NCBI RefSeq assembly: GCF_018613895.1
Contig: NZ_JAGGPH010000002.1
Span: 62,001-126,000 of the forward strand
Source of the DNA: Curtobacterium sp. ISL-83
GTDB taxonomy: Bacteria; Actinomycetota; Actinomycetes; Actinomycetales; Microbacteriaceae
DNA length: 64,000 bases
Direction: 5' to 3'
Shown: in pieces, positions 23,741 to 32,288 of the stretch
How positions within the stretch are numbered: position 1 is the first letter of the stretch
How the letters are laid out: every line of letters begins with the position of its first letter
Program-made: the position numbers and the translations under genes
The notes under the pieces: generated by a model
What the model was told of the DNA's origin: nothing
The model's input: only the letters and a program-made list of their open reading frames with translations
The model's database searches: none

Positions 23741-25429
23741 ATGAACACGTCCGGAACGTCCGCTTCCCGCCGCCGGTTCGACCGCCGGTTCCGGTCGGAG
23801 GTCCGTGCGTTCTGGCGCACCCGCCCGGTGGACCGGAACGTCGTGTTCTACGAGTCGTTCAACGGCAACGGTGTGCTGTGCAGTCCGGAGGCGGTCTTCC
23901 GGTCCCTCGTGACGGACCCGGACCGGCAGCACCTCCGGCACGTGTGGAGCCTGTCCGACGAGAACGACAACGCCGCGGTCCGCCAGGAGTTCCGCGACCA
24001 CCCGCGCGTCCGGTTCGTCCAGCCGGGCTCGACCGGGGCCGTCCGCGCCATGGCGACGGCGGGATGGCTGATCAGCAACGCGACCTTCGACCGGCAGTTC
24101 GACAAGCGGCCCGAGCAGACGTACGTGAACACCTGGCACGGGACCCCCCTGAAGAACATGGGGTTCGAGATCGGTGACCCCGCCTCCCGCGTCGCGAACG
24201 TCCTGCGCAACTTCCTGCAGGCCGACGTCCTCGTGTCGCCGAACGCGTTCACCACGGACGTGCTGTTCCGGCGCGCACATCGGCTCGACGGCGTGATGGC
24301 CCGACCGGTGCTCGAGACCGGCTACCCCAGGATCGACCGGCAGTTCCTCGACGCCGCCGCGGTGCGCTCGGTGCGAGCGGACCTCGTCGACCGCGGTCTC
24401 GACGTCGGCGACCGCCGCATCGTCCTCTGGGCGCCGACCTGGCGGGGCACGTCGTTCGCGCGTCCCGAGGACGACGCGGACCTGCTGCTCGAGCGCGTCG
24501 CGGCGATGCAGGCCGCGCTCGACCCGGCCGAGTTCGTCGTCCTGCTGAAGACCCACCAGGTCGTGCACCACCTCGCGGCACAGCGGGCGGGCGCACGCGG
24601 GGTCCTCGTGCCGAACGACATCCCGACGAACGTCCTGCTCGGGGTCACGGACACGCTCGTGACCGACTACTCGAGCATCTTCTTCGACTTCCTGGCGCTC
24701 GACCGGCCCATCGTGTTCTTCGTCCCGGACGTCCAGGAGTACGCGTCCTACCGGGGCCTGGCGATCCCGACGGCCGAGTGGCCCGGTCCGCGGGTGACGA
24801 CGCCCGAGGCGGTCGGTGCCGCGGTGGCGTCGACGACCGACGACGGCAGCGCCCGGGCCGCGATGCGGCAGCGGATGAGCGCCCACGACGACGGCGGAGC
24901 GACGGCGCGGCTGATCCGGGCGGTGTTCGACCAGGGCGCCGGCGGCGATCCGCGGACCACCACGACCGACCCGGGTTCGCCGACGCGGAAGTCGCTGCTC
25001 GTGGTCGTCCCGGCATCGGCGCGGGAACCCCTGGCGGCCGAGGTCGTCGCGGTCCTCAACGCCCTGGACCACGACCGGATCGACGTCTCGGTGCTGCTCT
25101 CGGACTCTCGCAGCCGGTGGTACCTGACGATCCAGTCAGCCTTCGACCCGCGGATCCGCCAGCTGGTCCGGCAGGGGAACACCAACGGATCGGGGTTCGT
25201 CCGCGGGCGTGCCGCCGAGCGCAAGTGGAGTCGGGAATGGCACCGGATCGTCGCGGACATCCGCTTCGACGCGGTCGTCGACGCCTCCGGCGGATCGCCG
25301 TTCTGGAGGACCCTGGTCGCGGCCGCCAGGGCCGGGAGCGTCACCGAGTGGGGACGCGGCGGCGGGGCCGAGACGGTCGCATCGCTCACCCAGGCGCTCG
25401 GCGACGGCACCGCGACGGTCGTCCGTTAG
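23741..25429 (+). CDS. CDP-glycerol glycerophosphotransferase-like enzyme with shortened GT-B domain
   Basis: A 562-residue paralogue of the divergent gene. Its first 400 residues repeat the transferase landmarks (VNTWHGTPLKNMGFE, VLWAPTWRG, TDYSSIFFDFLALDRPIVF). After a linker the chain resumes with a region matching the N-terminal half of the neighbour's GT-B domain (RQGNTNGSGFV against QRTGGMNGSKTV; VVDASGGSPFW against VVDFSGYAPFW). It ends before the nucleotide-sugar half, in TEWGRGGGAETV and a short tail. The glycosyltransferase half is therefore probably inactive or lost. The start ATG follows GGAAGG at long spacing. Confidence 0.85.
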   Translation: MNTSGTSASRRRFDRRFRSEVRAFWRTRPVDRNVVFYESFNGNGVLCSPEAVFRSLVTDPDRQHLRHVWSLSDENDNAAVRQEFRDHPRVRFVQPGSTGAVRAMATAGWLISNATFDRQFDKRPEQTYVNTWHGTPLKNMGFEIGDPASRVANVLRNFLQADVLVSPNAFTTDVLFRRAHRLDGVMARPVLETGYPRIDRQFLDAAAVRSVRADLVDRGLDVGDRRIVLWAPTWRGTSFARPEDDADLLLERVAAMQAALDPAEFVVLLKTHQVVHHLAAQRAGARGVLVPNDIPTNVLLGVTDTLVTDYSSIFFDFLALDRPIVFFVPDVQEYASYRGLAIPTAEWPGPRVTTPEAVGAAVASTTDDGSARAAMRQRMSAHDDGGATARLIRAVFDQGAGGDPRTTTTDPGSPTRKSLLVVVPASAREPLAAEVVAVLNALDHDRIDVSVLLSDSRSRWYLTIQSAFDPRIRQLVRQGNTNGSGFVRGRAAERKWSREWHRIVADIRFDAVVDASGGSPFWRTLVAAARAGSVTEWGRGGGAETVASLTQALGDGTATVVR

Positions 25430-25463
25430 CGAACCGTTCAGGCGGCTGCGCGACCATGGGTCC

Positions 25464-27068
25464 ATGGTCGGTCCCACACTGCAGTCCGTCGCGCGACTCC
25501 GGACGGAGGAGCCCGCCGTCCCCGCTGGCATCGCCGGCCGGGCCGCGGTGCTCGGTGTCGTGGCGATGGTGCTGTCCGCGATCGGCTCCTGGATCCCGTC
25601 GCTCTGGGGCGACGAGGGCACGAGCGTCATGTCCGCCCAGCGATCGATCCCGAGCCTGCTCCGGATGCTCGGCAACGTCGACGCCGTGCACGGGCTGTAC
25701 TACGGCGGCCTGCACGCCTGGGTCGACGTCTTCGGGGCATCCCCGTTCTCGGTGCGGTTCCCGTCCGCCATCGCCGTCGGGCTCCTGACCGCCGCCGTCG
25801 TGCTCATCGTCCACGAACTGCGTGACGACCGGCTCGCCGTCGTCGCGGGCATCGTCTGCGCCGTCCTGCCGCGCGTCACGTACATGGGCGAGGAAGCCCG
25901 GTCCTACGCCTTCAGCGCCGCGATCGCTGCCTGGGCCGCCTGGGTACTCGTGCGGATCCTCACCGGTCGGTCCGACGGCAAGCGCTGGTGGTGGGCGTAC
26001 ACCGGCCTGCTCGCGCTCGGCATCTGGACGTTCATGTTCTCCGTCCTGCTGCTCGCCGTGCACGCGACGGTCGTGCTCGCGTCCCGCCCCGGTCGGGCGG
26101 TGCTCCGACGCTGGGCACTCGCCGCGGGGACGGCGGTCGTGCTCGCGTCACCCGTGATCGTCTTCGGTCTGCTCGAGCGCGGACAGGTCGCCTTCTTGGC
26201 GCACCGCACCACGATCACGTTCAAGTCGTTGACCGTCGGCCTGTGGTTCACGAGCGTGCCCTTCGCCCTGCTCGCCTGGGCGCTCATCCTCATCGCCGTC
26301 CTCGCCGCGGCCGTGCCGGCGGTTCGCGCCTGGGCCGGGCGCACGCAGAGCGACGCCGTCCGGACGACCGGTCCGACGGCGATCGCGGCCCCGATGGTGA
26401 CCCCGACCACGACCCGCACCGGTCCCTCGCTCGTCCTGCTCGGCGCGGCTTGGCTGGTGCTGCCGACGACGATCCTGGTCCTCGCGAGCGCGGTCCACCC
26501 GATGTTCTCCGGCCGGTACATGTCCTACTCGGCGCCGGCGGCAGCGATCCTGATGGCCTGTGGCATCGCGTGGCTGGCCGAGCGAGTCCGGCGTCCGACC
26601 GTGATCAGTGCCGTCGCCGTGGTCGTCGTGCTCATCGCGGCCGCGCCGGTGTGGGCCTCGCAGCGGACCCCCTACGCGAAGAACAACAGCGACTGGGCCG
26701 AGATCAGCGCCACGATCGGTGCCCGCGCCGTGCCCGGGGACGCGATCGTGTTCGACGAGTCCGCCCGGCCCTCGCAGCGGCCGCGGCTCGCCGAGCACAC
26801 GTACCCGGAGGGCTTCCGGAACGTCCGCGACGTCACGCTCCAGATCCCGTACGCCCGGTCGACGACCTGGCGCGACACGGCGATGACGCCGGCTCGTGCG
26901 GCGGCACTCGGGCGCTTCGCGGGCGTCGACCGCGTGTGGCTCGTCGAGTACGCGACACCGACGCACACCGACACGTACGGCATGGAGGACCTCGAGGACC
27001 TGGGCTTCCGCCCCGGGGTAGAGGTGCGGACGCACCGGAGCGTCATCCGCGAGTACGTCCGGTCCTGA
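25464..27068 (+). CDS. Membrane glycosyltransferase, GT39/GT83-like (ArnT/PMT superfamily)
   Basis: A 534-residue polytopic protein with about ten hydrophobic segments. SLWGDEGTSVMSA after TM1 holds the acidic pair expected in the first periplasmic loop of GT-C enzymes, and LPRVTYMGEEARSYAFSAAIAAW is the second conserved loop (ArnT-like). The C-terminal 120 residues are soluble and probably extracytoplasmic. It would transfer a sugar from a polyprenyl-phosphate donor outside the membrane. It lies 34 bp after the shortened polymer gene on the same strand, so it may decorate the same wall polymer. ATG 25464 has no clear ribosome-binding site, consistent with coupling. Confidence 0.85.
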   Translation: MVGPTLQSVARLRTEEPAVPAGIAGRAAVLGVVAMVLSAIGSWIPSLWGDEGTSVMSAQRSIPSLLRMLGNVDAVHGLYYGGLHAWVDVFGASPFSVRFPSAIAVGLLTAAVVLIVHELRDDRLAVVAGIVCAVLPRVTYMGEEARSYAFSAAIAAWAAWVLVRILTGRSDGKRWWWAYTGLLALGIWTFMFSVLLLAVHATVVLASRPGRAVLRRWALAAGTAVVLASPVIVFGLLERGQVAFLAHRTTITFKSLTVGLWFTSVPFALLAWALILIAVLAAAVPAVRAWAGRTQSDAVRTTGPTAIAAPMVTPTTTRTGPSLVLLGAAWLVLPTTILVLASAVHPMFSGRYMSYSAPAAAILMACGIAWLAERVRRPTVISAVAVVVVLIAAAPVWASQRTPYAKNNSDWAEISATIGARAVPGDAIVFDESARPSQRPRLAEHTYPEGFRNVRDVTLQIPYARSTTWRDTAMTPARAAALGRFAGVDRVWLVEYATPTHTDTYGMEDLEDLGFRPGVEVRTHRSVIREYVRS

Positions 27069-27147
27069 CGGCGGGTCGGGACGGTCTCGCGTCAGTCCGC
27101 GGCGCACGTTCCCGAGACACAGAGCGCGACCGGGCCCGCGCCCGTGA

Positions 27148-28281
27148 TCAGGACCGCACGGCCAGCCGGTAGCCGCGCTTGATCACGGTGCCGATCACGT
27201 CGGCAGCGGGCAGCGACTGCCGCAGTCGGCTGATCGCGACGTCGACGCCGTGGTCATCGAGCGCGCCCGGCGCGGCGTCGGACAGGTCACGCCGTGAGAG
27301 CGTGGCTCCGTCGGCCCGCACGAGAGCGGTGAACAGCGCGAGGCCGACCGGACTCAGGGTCACGCGGTCGTCACCCATCCGGACGCGGTTGCCGCGGAGC
27401 TCGAGTGCGCCGCCCTCGGTGACGACCTCGACCGCTGAGCGTTCCAGGTGCTCACAGAGCAGCCGGATGAGCGCGCCCATCCGGAACCGGTCCGGCACGA
27501 TCGGCAGGATGCCCGCGTCGACGAGCGGCGCGGCGGTCACCGGGCCGACCGCCGCGCTGACGACGCCGTCACGCAGCGCCGCCTGCAGTTCCCCGAGCCG
27601 CCCGATCCCGTCGGCGATGGAGAACAGGGCCTCCACCGCGGGGGCGCTCGTGAAGGTCACCGCATCGATGCCGCCCGAGCAGGTCGAGGCGATGAGACGC
27701 TCCACACGGTCGGCGTTCTCGTGGACGGTCCACCGGTAGGGCGAAACGGTCAGCACGCGCGCTCCGGCGTCGCGCAGGCGGTCGAGCTGCATCGGGTCGG
27801 TCAGGCCGTGCAGCTGGACGGCGATCACGCGCCCGGCGACCGGTTCACGGAGGACCTGGTCGACGAGCGACGCCGTCGTCTCGCGCTCGCTCATGCCGTG
27901 GTCGTCGAGCCCGGCGGCGCGGACCGCTCCGCGCGCCTTCGGGCCCCGCACGAGGATCCGCGCATCGCGCAGCACATCGGTCAGGTCGTCGCCGAGTCCG
28001 GCGGCGTCGGCCGCCTCGAACCAGCGGCGCACCCCGTAGGACGTGGTGGCGAGCAGGACGTCTGGCACGGCGTCGATGACCGCCTGCGTCTCGTGGACCA
28101 GGGCCTCGTCGTCCTGCGCACCCGTCATCCGGATGGTCGGCGCGTGGACGACCTCGGCACCGCGCCGCTCGAACGCGGCGATCAGGTCCTCGGAGCGGCG
28201 GTCGGACGTCACCGCGATCCGGAAGCCGTCGAGCTGGTCGGGTCGGAACGCCGGAGCGGCCGTGGTGGGACCCTCGCTCAC
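27148..28281 (-). CDS. hemD: Uroporphyrinogen-III synthase with C-terminal winged-helix domain
   Basis: A 377-residue protein. Residues about 17-265 are a HemD domain (GFRIAVTSDRRSEDLIAAFERRGAEVVHAPTIRM, and TFTSAPAVEAL) which cyclises hydroxymethylbilane to uroporphyrinogen III. Residues about 285-377 match an OmpR-type winged helix (VTLSPVGLALFTALVRADGATLSRRDL, and VDVAISRLRQSLPAADVIGTVIKRGYRL). This HemD-wHTH form is known in actinobacteria. GTG 28281 overlaps the cobA stop (GTGA). Its place with nirB and cobA indicates siroheme supply for nitrite reductase, with the DNA-binding domain a possible regulator. Confidence 0.9.
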   Translation of the reverse strand: MSEGPTTAAPAFRPDQLDGFRIAVTSDRRSEDLIAAFERRGAEVVHAPTIRMTGAQDDEALVHETQAVIDAVPDVLLATTSYGVRRWFEAADAAGLGDDLTDVLRDARILVRGPKARGAVRAAGLDDHGMSERETTASLVDQVLREPVAGRVIAVQLHGLTDPMQLDRLRDAGARVLTVSPYRWTVHENADRVERLIASTCSGGIDAVTFTSAPAVEALFSIADGIGRLGELQAALRDGVVSAAVGPVTAAPLVDAGILPIVPDRFRMGALIRLLCEHLERSAVEVVTEGGALELRGNRVRMGDDRVTLSPVGLALFTALVRADGATLSRRDLSDAAPGALDDHGVDVAISRLRQSLPAADVIGTVIKRGYRLAVRS

Positions 28282-29375
28282 CCGGACACCCCGACCCGTG
28301 CGGGCACTTCGGCCTGCGCGAGCACCCCGGCCTGCGCGAGGTCCGCCGCCATCCCGTCCACCGCCGCGGCGTCCCGCGCGAGACGGACGACCTCGCCGAT
28401 CACGATCACGGCCGGTGACCGCACGCCCTCGAGCGCGACGGCACGGTCGGCCCCGCCCAGCGTCGTCAGCACGGTCCGTTGCTCCGGCGTGTACCCCCGC
28501 TCGAGGAAGACGACCGGCACGTCCGCCGACATCCCGTGCCGGCGGAGTCCCGCCATCGTGTGGTGGACCGTGCCGATGCCCATGAGCACCACGATCGTGC
28601 CGCCGAGCCCGACCAGGTGGCGCAGCTCGTCCTCGCTGAACGGGACGTGTCCGGACAGCACGGTGAAGGCACGCGCGACCTCGCGGTGCGTGACGGGGAC
28701 CCCTGCTTCGGCGGGCACGGCGATGGCGCTCGTGATGCCGGGCACGACGGTGATCGGCACCCCGGCCGCACGGCACGCGAGCACCTCTTCACCGCCGCGG
28801 CCGAAGACGAACGGGTCGCCGCCCTTGAGCCTGACGACCCGGCGGCCGCGCGCAGCGTGCTCGAGCATGATCCGCTCGATGTCCCGCTGCGGGACGGCGT
28901 GGTGTCCGGGCGTCTTGCCGACGTCGACGAACGTCGCTCCCGGGGCGAGCGCCGCGACGTGGTCGCGGGGTCCCAGCCGGTCGTGCAGGACGACGTCCGC
29001 GTCAGCGAGGGCCCGACGACCGGCGACGGTGACCAGGTCCGGCTCCCCGGGGCCGCCACCGACCAGGGTCACGTGGCCGCGTGGCGTCGGAGCGAGCGGT
29101 CGTTCCTCGGCGACCAGCGCGCCGAGCGCCCGGGCCGCTGCGAGCACGGCCTCCCGCAGGGGGTGCGCGTCGGCGGCCCAGACCACGACCGCCGGAGGCA
29201 CCGAGCCCGGGGTGCGTGCGACCGGGATCGCGCGCATCCACTGCAGGGCCACACCGGGTGTCCGGACGTCCACCACGGCGCCGGACGCGGCGGACCGGGC
29301 CACGATCCTCCTGACCGGGTCGGCGTCGCCGACCACCAGGACGGCGCGACCGGTCAGGTCCAGTGCGAGTTCCAC
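28278..29375 (-). CDS. cobA: Uroporphyrinogen-III C-methyltransferase (SUMT) with short N-terminal extension
   Basis: A 365-residue enzyme that makes precorrin-2 from uroporphyrinogen III for siroheme. Residues about 100-345 are the SUMT domain: GHVTLVGGGPGEPDLVT, VRLKGGDPFVFGRGGEE, VVPGITSAIAVPAEAGVPVTHRE. The first 90 residues resemble a degraded precorrin-2 dehydrogenase N-terminus (LVVGDADPVRRIVARSAA) with no complete catalytic domain, so the Fe-chelating and oxidising steps must lie elsewhere. GTG 29375 is preferred because GGGAGGGG lies five bases upstream; GTG 29381 would overlap the nirB stop. It links nirB and hemD in one transcript. Confidence 0.92.
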   Translation of the reverse strand: MELALDLTGRAVLVVGDADPVRRIVARSAASGAVVDVRTPGVALQWMRAIPVARTPGSVPPAVVVWAADAHPLREAVLAAARALGALVAEERPLAPTPRGHVTLVGGGPGEPDLVTVAGRRALADADVVLHDRLGPRDHVAALAPGATFVDVGKTPGHHAVPQRDIERIMLEHAARGRRVVRLKGGDPFVFGRGGEEVLACRAAGVPITVVPGITSAIAVPAEAGVPVTHREVARAFTVLSGHVPFSEDELRHLVGLGGTIVVLMGIGTVHHTMAGLRRHGMSADVPVVFLERGYTPEQRTVLTTLGGADRAVALEGVRSPAVIVIGEVVRLARDAAAVDGMAADLAQAGVLAQAEVPARVGVSG

Positions 29376-29377
29376 GG

Positions 29378-32020
29378 TCACCCCTCCCTGGAGGCACGGC
29401 CCGGCCCGACGGGGATCGTCGCGCCGGCGATGGGCACCGGTCCCGACCCCCGCTCGCCGGGTGCCGCCGGACGCGTCTGCTCGCGCTCCGGGACCCTCAG
29501 GATAGTGGGGTCTGGGGTGTCGGGAGCGTTGACGAACGACCGGAACCGTCGGAGTCGGGCCGGGTCGCGGAGGGTCGCCGCCCACTCGTCCTCGTACCCC
29601 TCGACGTGCGTCGCGATGGCCGCCTCGAGTTCGGCGGCGATGCCGAGCGAGTCCTCGCACACGACGGCGCGGACGTGGTCGAGCCCGCCGTCGAGTTCCT
29701 CCTGCCACCGCGCGGTCCGCTGCAGGCGTTCCGCCGTGCGGATGTAGTACATGAGGTAGCGGTCGATGTACCGCACGAGGGTCTCGGAGTCGATGTCGGT
29801 CGCGAGCAGTTGCGCGTGGGCGGGCTGGAACCCGCCGTTCCCGCCGACGTACAGGTTCCACCCGTTCTCGGTCGCGATCACGCCCACGTCCTTCGCCCGG
29901 GCCTCGGCGCACTCCCGCGCGCACCCGGAGACGCCCATCTTGAACTTGTGGGGGGACCGGAGCCCGCGGTAGCGCTCCTCCAGGAAGATCGCCATCGCGA
30001 CGGAGTCCTGCACGCCGAACCGGCACCAGGTCGACCCGACGCAGGACTTCACGTTCCGGAGGGCCTTGCCGTACGCCTGCCCGGACTCGAACCCGGCGTC
30101 GACGAGCTCGCGCCAGATGTCCGGCAGCTGCTCGAGCCGTGCACCGAACATGTCGATCCGCAGGCCGCCGGTGATCTTCGTGTAGAGCCCGTAGCGGTCC
30201 GCGACGTCGGCGATCACCTTGAGCTTCGCGGGGGAGATCTCGCCGGCCGGGATCCGCGGCACCACCGAGTAGGTCCCGTCCTTCTGCATGTTGGCGAGCG
30301 CGCGGTCGTTCGTGTCCTGCAGCGGCCCGGAACCGGCGTCGAGGATGTACGCGTTGGTCTGCGTCGCCAGCACGCTGGCGACGACCGGCTTGCAGACGTC
30401 GCAGCCGTAGCCGGTCGCGAACCGCTCGAAGACCTCGGCGGCGGTCTGGAGGCCCAGCACCCGGACCGCCTCGAACAGTTCCGTCCGGCTCATGGACACG
30501 TGCTCGCAGAGCGCGGTCGAGACCGCGACACCTGCCTTGGTGAGCTCGGTGTCGAGGATCTTCTTGACGAGCGGCACGCAGGACCCGCACTGGGTGCCGG
30601 CCCGCGAGCACGACTTCAGCGTGGCGATGTCGGTGCAGGCCTCGCCGTGGTCCCCGGCGATCCACCCCCGGACGTCGCCTGCGGTCACGGCGTTGCACGA
30701 GCAGACCTGCGCGTCGTCGGGCAACTCGATCCCCGCGGGCGGTTCCGCCCCGGCGGCGGACAGGAACGACACTGGCTCGGCGGGGAGCTCACGACCGAGC
30801 AGTGGACGGAGGCCCGAGTACGGCGCGGCGTCGCCGACGAACACCCCGCCGAGCAGGGTCTTCGCGTCGGCGCTGACGACGAGCTTCTGGTACAGCCCGC
30901 GGGGCGGGTCGGCGTACACGACCTCCAGCGCGCCGGGCGTCCGGGCGAAGGCGTCACCGAACGACGCGACGTCGACCCCGGCGAGCTTCAGCTTCGTCGC
31001 GTCGTCGACCCCGGGGAACTCGGCTGCCCCGCCGGACACCCGGTCGGCCACGACCTCGGCCATCGCGTTCGCCGGGGCGACGAGTCCGACGCAGCCACCG
31101 TCGACCGCGGCGACCTCGCCGATGGCCCACACGCCGGGCGCCGACGTCCGGCAGTCCGCGCCGATGACCACGCCGCCACGGGGAGCGACCTCGATGCCGA
31201 CCGCACGGGCGAGTTCGTCGCGGGGCGTGATGCCGATCGAGAACACGACGATGTCAGCGGGGATCGTGGTGCCGTCCTGCAGCGCGACGCCGATCACCCG
31301 GCCGGACGGCGCCGTGAGGACCTCGGAAGGGCGGGTGCCGAGGTGCATCCGGATGCCCTTGCCGTCGATCACCCGTCCCAGCGCCTGGCCCGCGCCCTCG
31401 TCGAGTTGCGAGGACATCAGCCACCGCCCGGAGTGCACGATCGCCGCGCCGGCACCGAGGGCGAGCGCACCGCCAGCCGCCTCGAGCCCGAGGAGCCCGC
31501 CGCCGACGACGACCACCGCCGCGGGACGCCCGTGCTGCTCGCGGAAGTCGTCGATCTCGGCTCGGAGCCGGTCGACGTCGTCCACCGTGCGGTAGACCCG
31601 CCCGGCCGCGGCCCCCGGGATCGGCGGGACGGTGGCCGAGGAGCCGGTCGCGAGGACCAGGTCGTCCCAGGGCAGCGACCGACCGTCCGACAGCGTGACG
31701 GTGCGCCCGGCGAGGTCGATGGCGTCCGCGCGGACCCCGGTCTCGCACGTCACGTCCGCAGCGGTCCAGAGCGTGCCGTCGCCGAGCGTCAGGTCGACCG
31801 GTGCCGCGAGCCGCGTCGAGAGCGCGACCCGGTCGTACGGCAGGTACGGCTCCTCGGCGATGACCGTCACGCCGATGGGCGGCCCACCGGCCTCCCGCCG
31901 TGCGCGCAACGAGTCGGCGAGTCGGTGCGCGGCCGGCCCGCCGCCGATGACGACGACGTGCCGCCGACCCTGGTCGCAGTCGTCCGTCCCACGTGACGCG
32001 GTCGCGGTGGTCTCCGACAT
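29378..32020 (-). CDS. nirB: Assimilatory nitrite reductase (NADH) large subunit
   Basis: An 880-residue enzyme for six-electron reduction of nitrite to ammonia. It has an N-terminal FAD/NAD(P) module (HVVVIGGGPAAHRLAD and VVVVGGGLLGLEAAGG), a [2Fe-2S] BFD-like domain with CSCN and CGSC cysteine pairs, then the ferredoxin-like and siroheme/[4Fe-4S] domains. The latter include CVGSTWCRFGVQDS and GVSGCARECAEA, which provide the four cysteine ligands. ATG 32020 has AGGAGG eight bases upstream. It heads an operon with cobA and hemD, and diverges from the NirD-CbiX fusion. Confidence 0.96.
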   Translation of the reverse strand: MSETTATASRGTDDCDQGRRHVVVIGGGPAAHRLADSLRARREAGGPPIGVTVIAEEPYLPYDRVALSTRLAAPVDLTLGDGTLWTAADVTCETGVRADAIDLAGRTVTLSDGRSLPWDDLVLATGSSATVPPIPGAAAGRVYRTVDDVDRLRAEIDDFREQHGRPAAVVVVGGGLLGLEAAGGALALGAGAAIVHSGRWLMSSQLDEGAGQALGRVIDGKGIRMHLGTRPSEVLTAPSGRVIGVALQDGTTIPADIVVFSIGITPRDELARAVGIEVAPRGGVVIGADCRTSAPGVWAIGEVAAVDGGCVGLVAPANAMAEVVADRVSGGAAEFPGVDDATKLKLAGVDVASFGDAFARTPGALEVVYADPPRGLYQKLVVSADAKTLLGGVFVGDAAPYSGLRPLLGRELPAEPVSFLSAAGAEPPAGIELPDDAQVCSCNAVTAGDVRGWIAGDHGEACTDIATLKSCSRAGTQCGSCVPLVKKILDTELTKAGVAVSTALCEHVSMSRTELFEAVRVLGLQTAAEVFERFATGYGCDVCKPVVASVLATQTNAYILDAGSGPLQDTNDRALANMQKDGTYSVVPRIPAGEISPAKLKVIADVADRYGLYTKITGGLRIDMFGARLEQLPDIWRELVDAGFESGQAYGKALRNVKSCVGSTWCRFGVQDSVAMAIFLEERYRGLRSPHKFKMGVSGCARECAEARAKDVGVIATENGWNLYVGGNGGFQPAHAQLLATDIDSETLVRYIDRYLMYYIRTAERLQRTARWQEELDGGLDHVRAVVCEDSLGIAAELEAAIATHVEGYEDEWAATLRDPARLRRFRSFVNAPDTPDPTILRVPEREQTRPAAPGERGSGPVPIAGATIPVGPGRASREG

Positions 32021-32157
32021 GGCCTGCACCTCCTGCTCCGGACGGGCGCCCGGTCGTTGCCGACGACGCTACGGAGCCGACGTGACGGCACCGTTGCACC
32101 GGTGTGACGGCGTGTGTCGGGGCGCTCACACGGCGTCGGGGCCGGCGAGAGGTCATC

Positions 32158-32173
32158 GTTACCGGCGCGTCAC
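32158..32173. promoter_or_regulatory. Candidate GlnR-like box in the nirB / nirD-cbiX divergent region
   Basis: GTTAC-N6-GTCAC lies in the 268-bp region between nirB and the divergent nitrate genes. It resembles the actinobacterial GlnR pattern (GTnAC-N6-GaAAC-like), and a GAAAC element is present 17 bases further on (32191-32195). GlnR activates nitrate and nitrite assimilation in streptomycetes and mycobacteria. The match is by eye and imperfect. Confidence 0.35.
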
Positions 32174-32288
32174 GCCGACGGTCCGGCGCGGAAACACGCG
32201 CTCCGTAGATTCGCTGCCCAGCAGGCCACCGACGCCACCGACAGCGGTGCACGGCGGCCCGACGTCACGACGGACGAGAGGACCGAGC

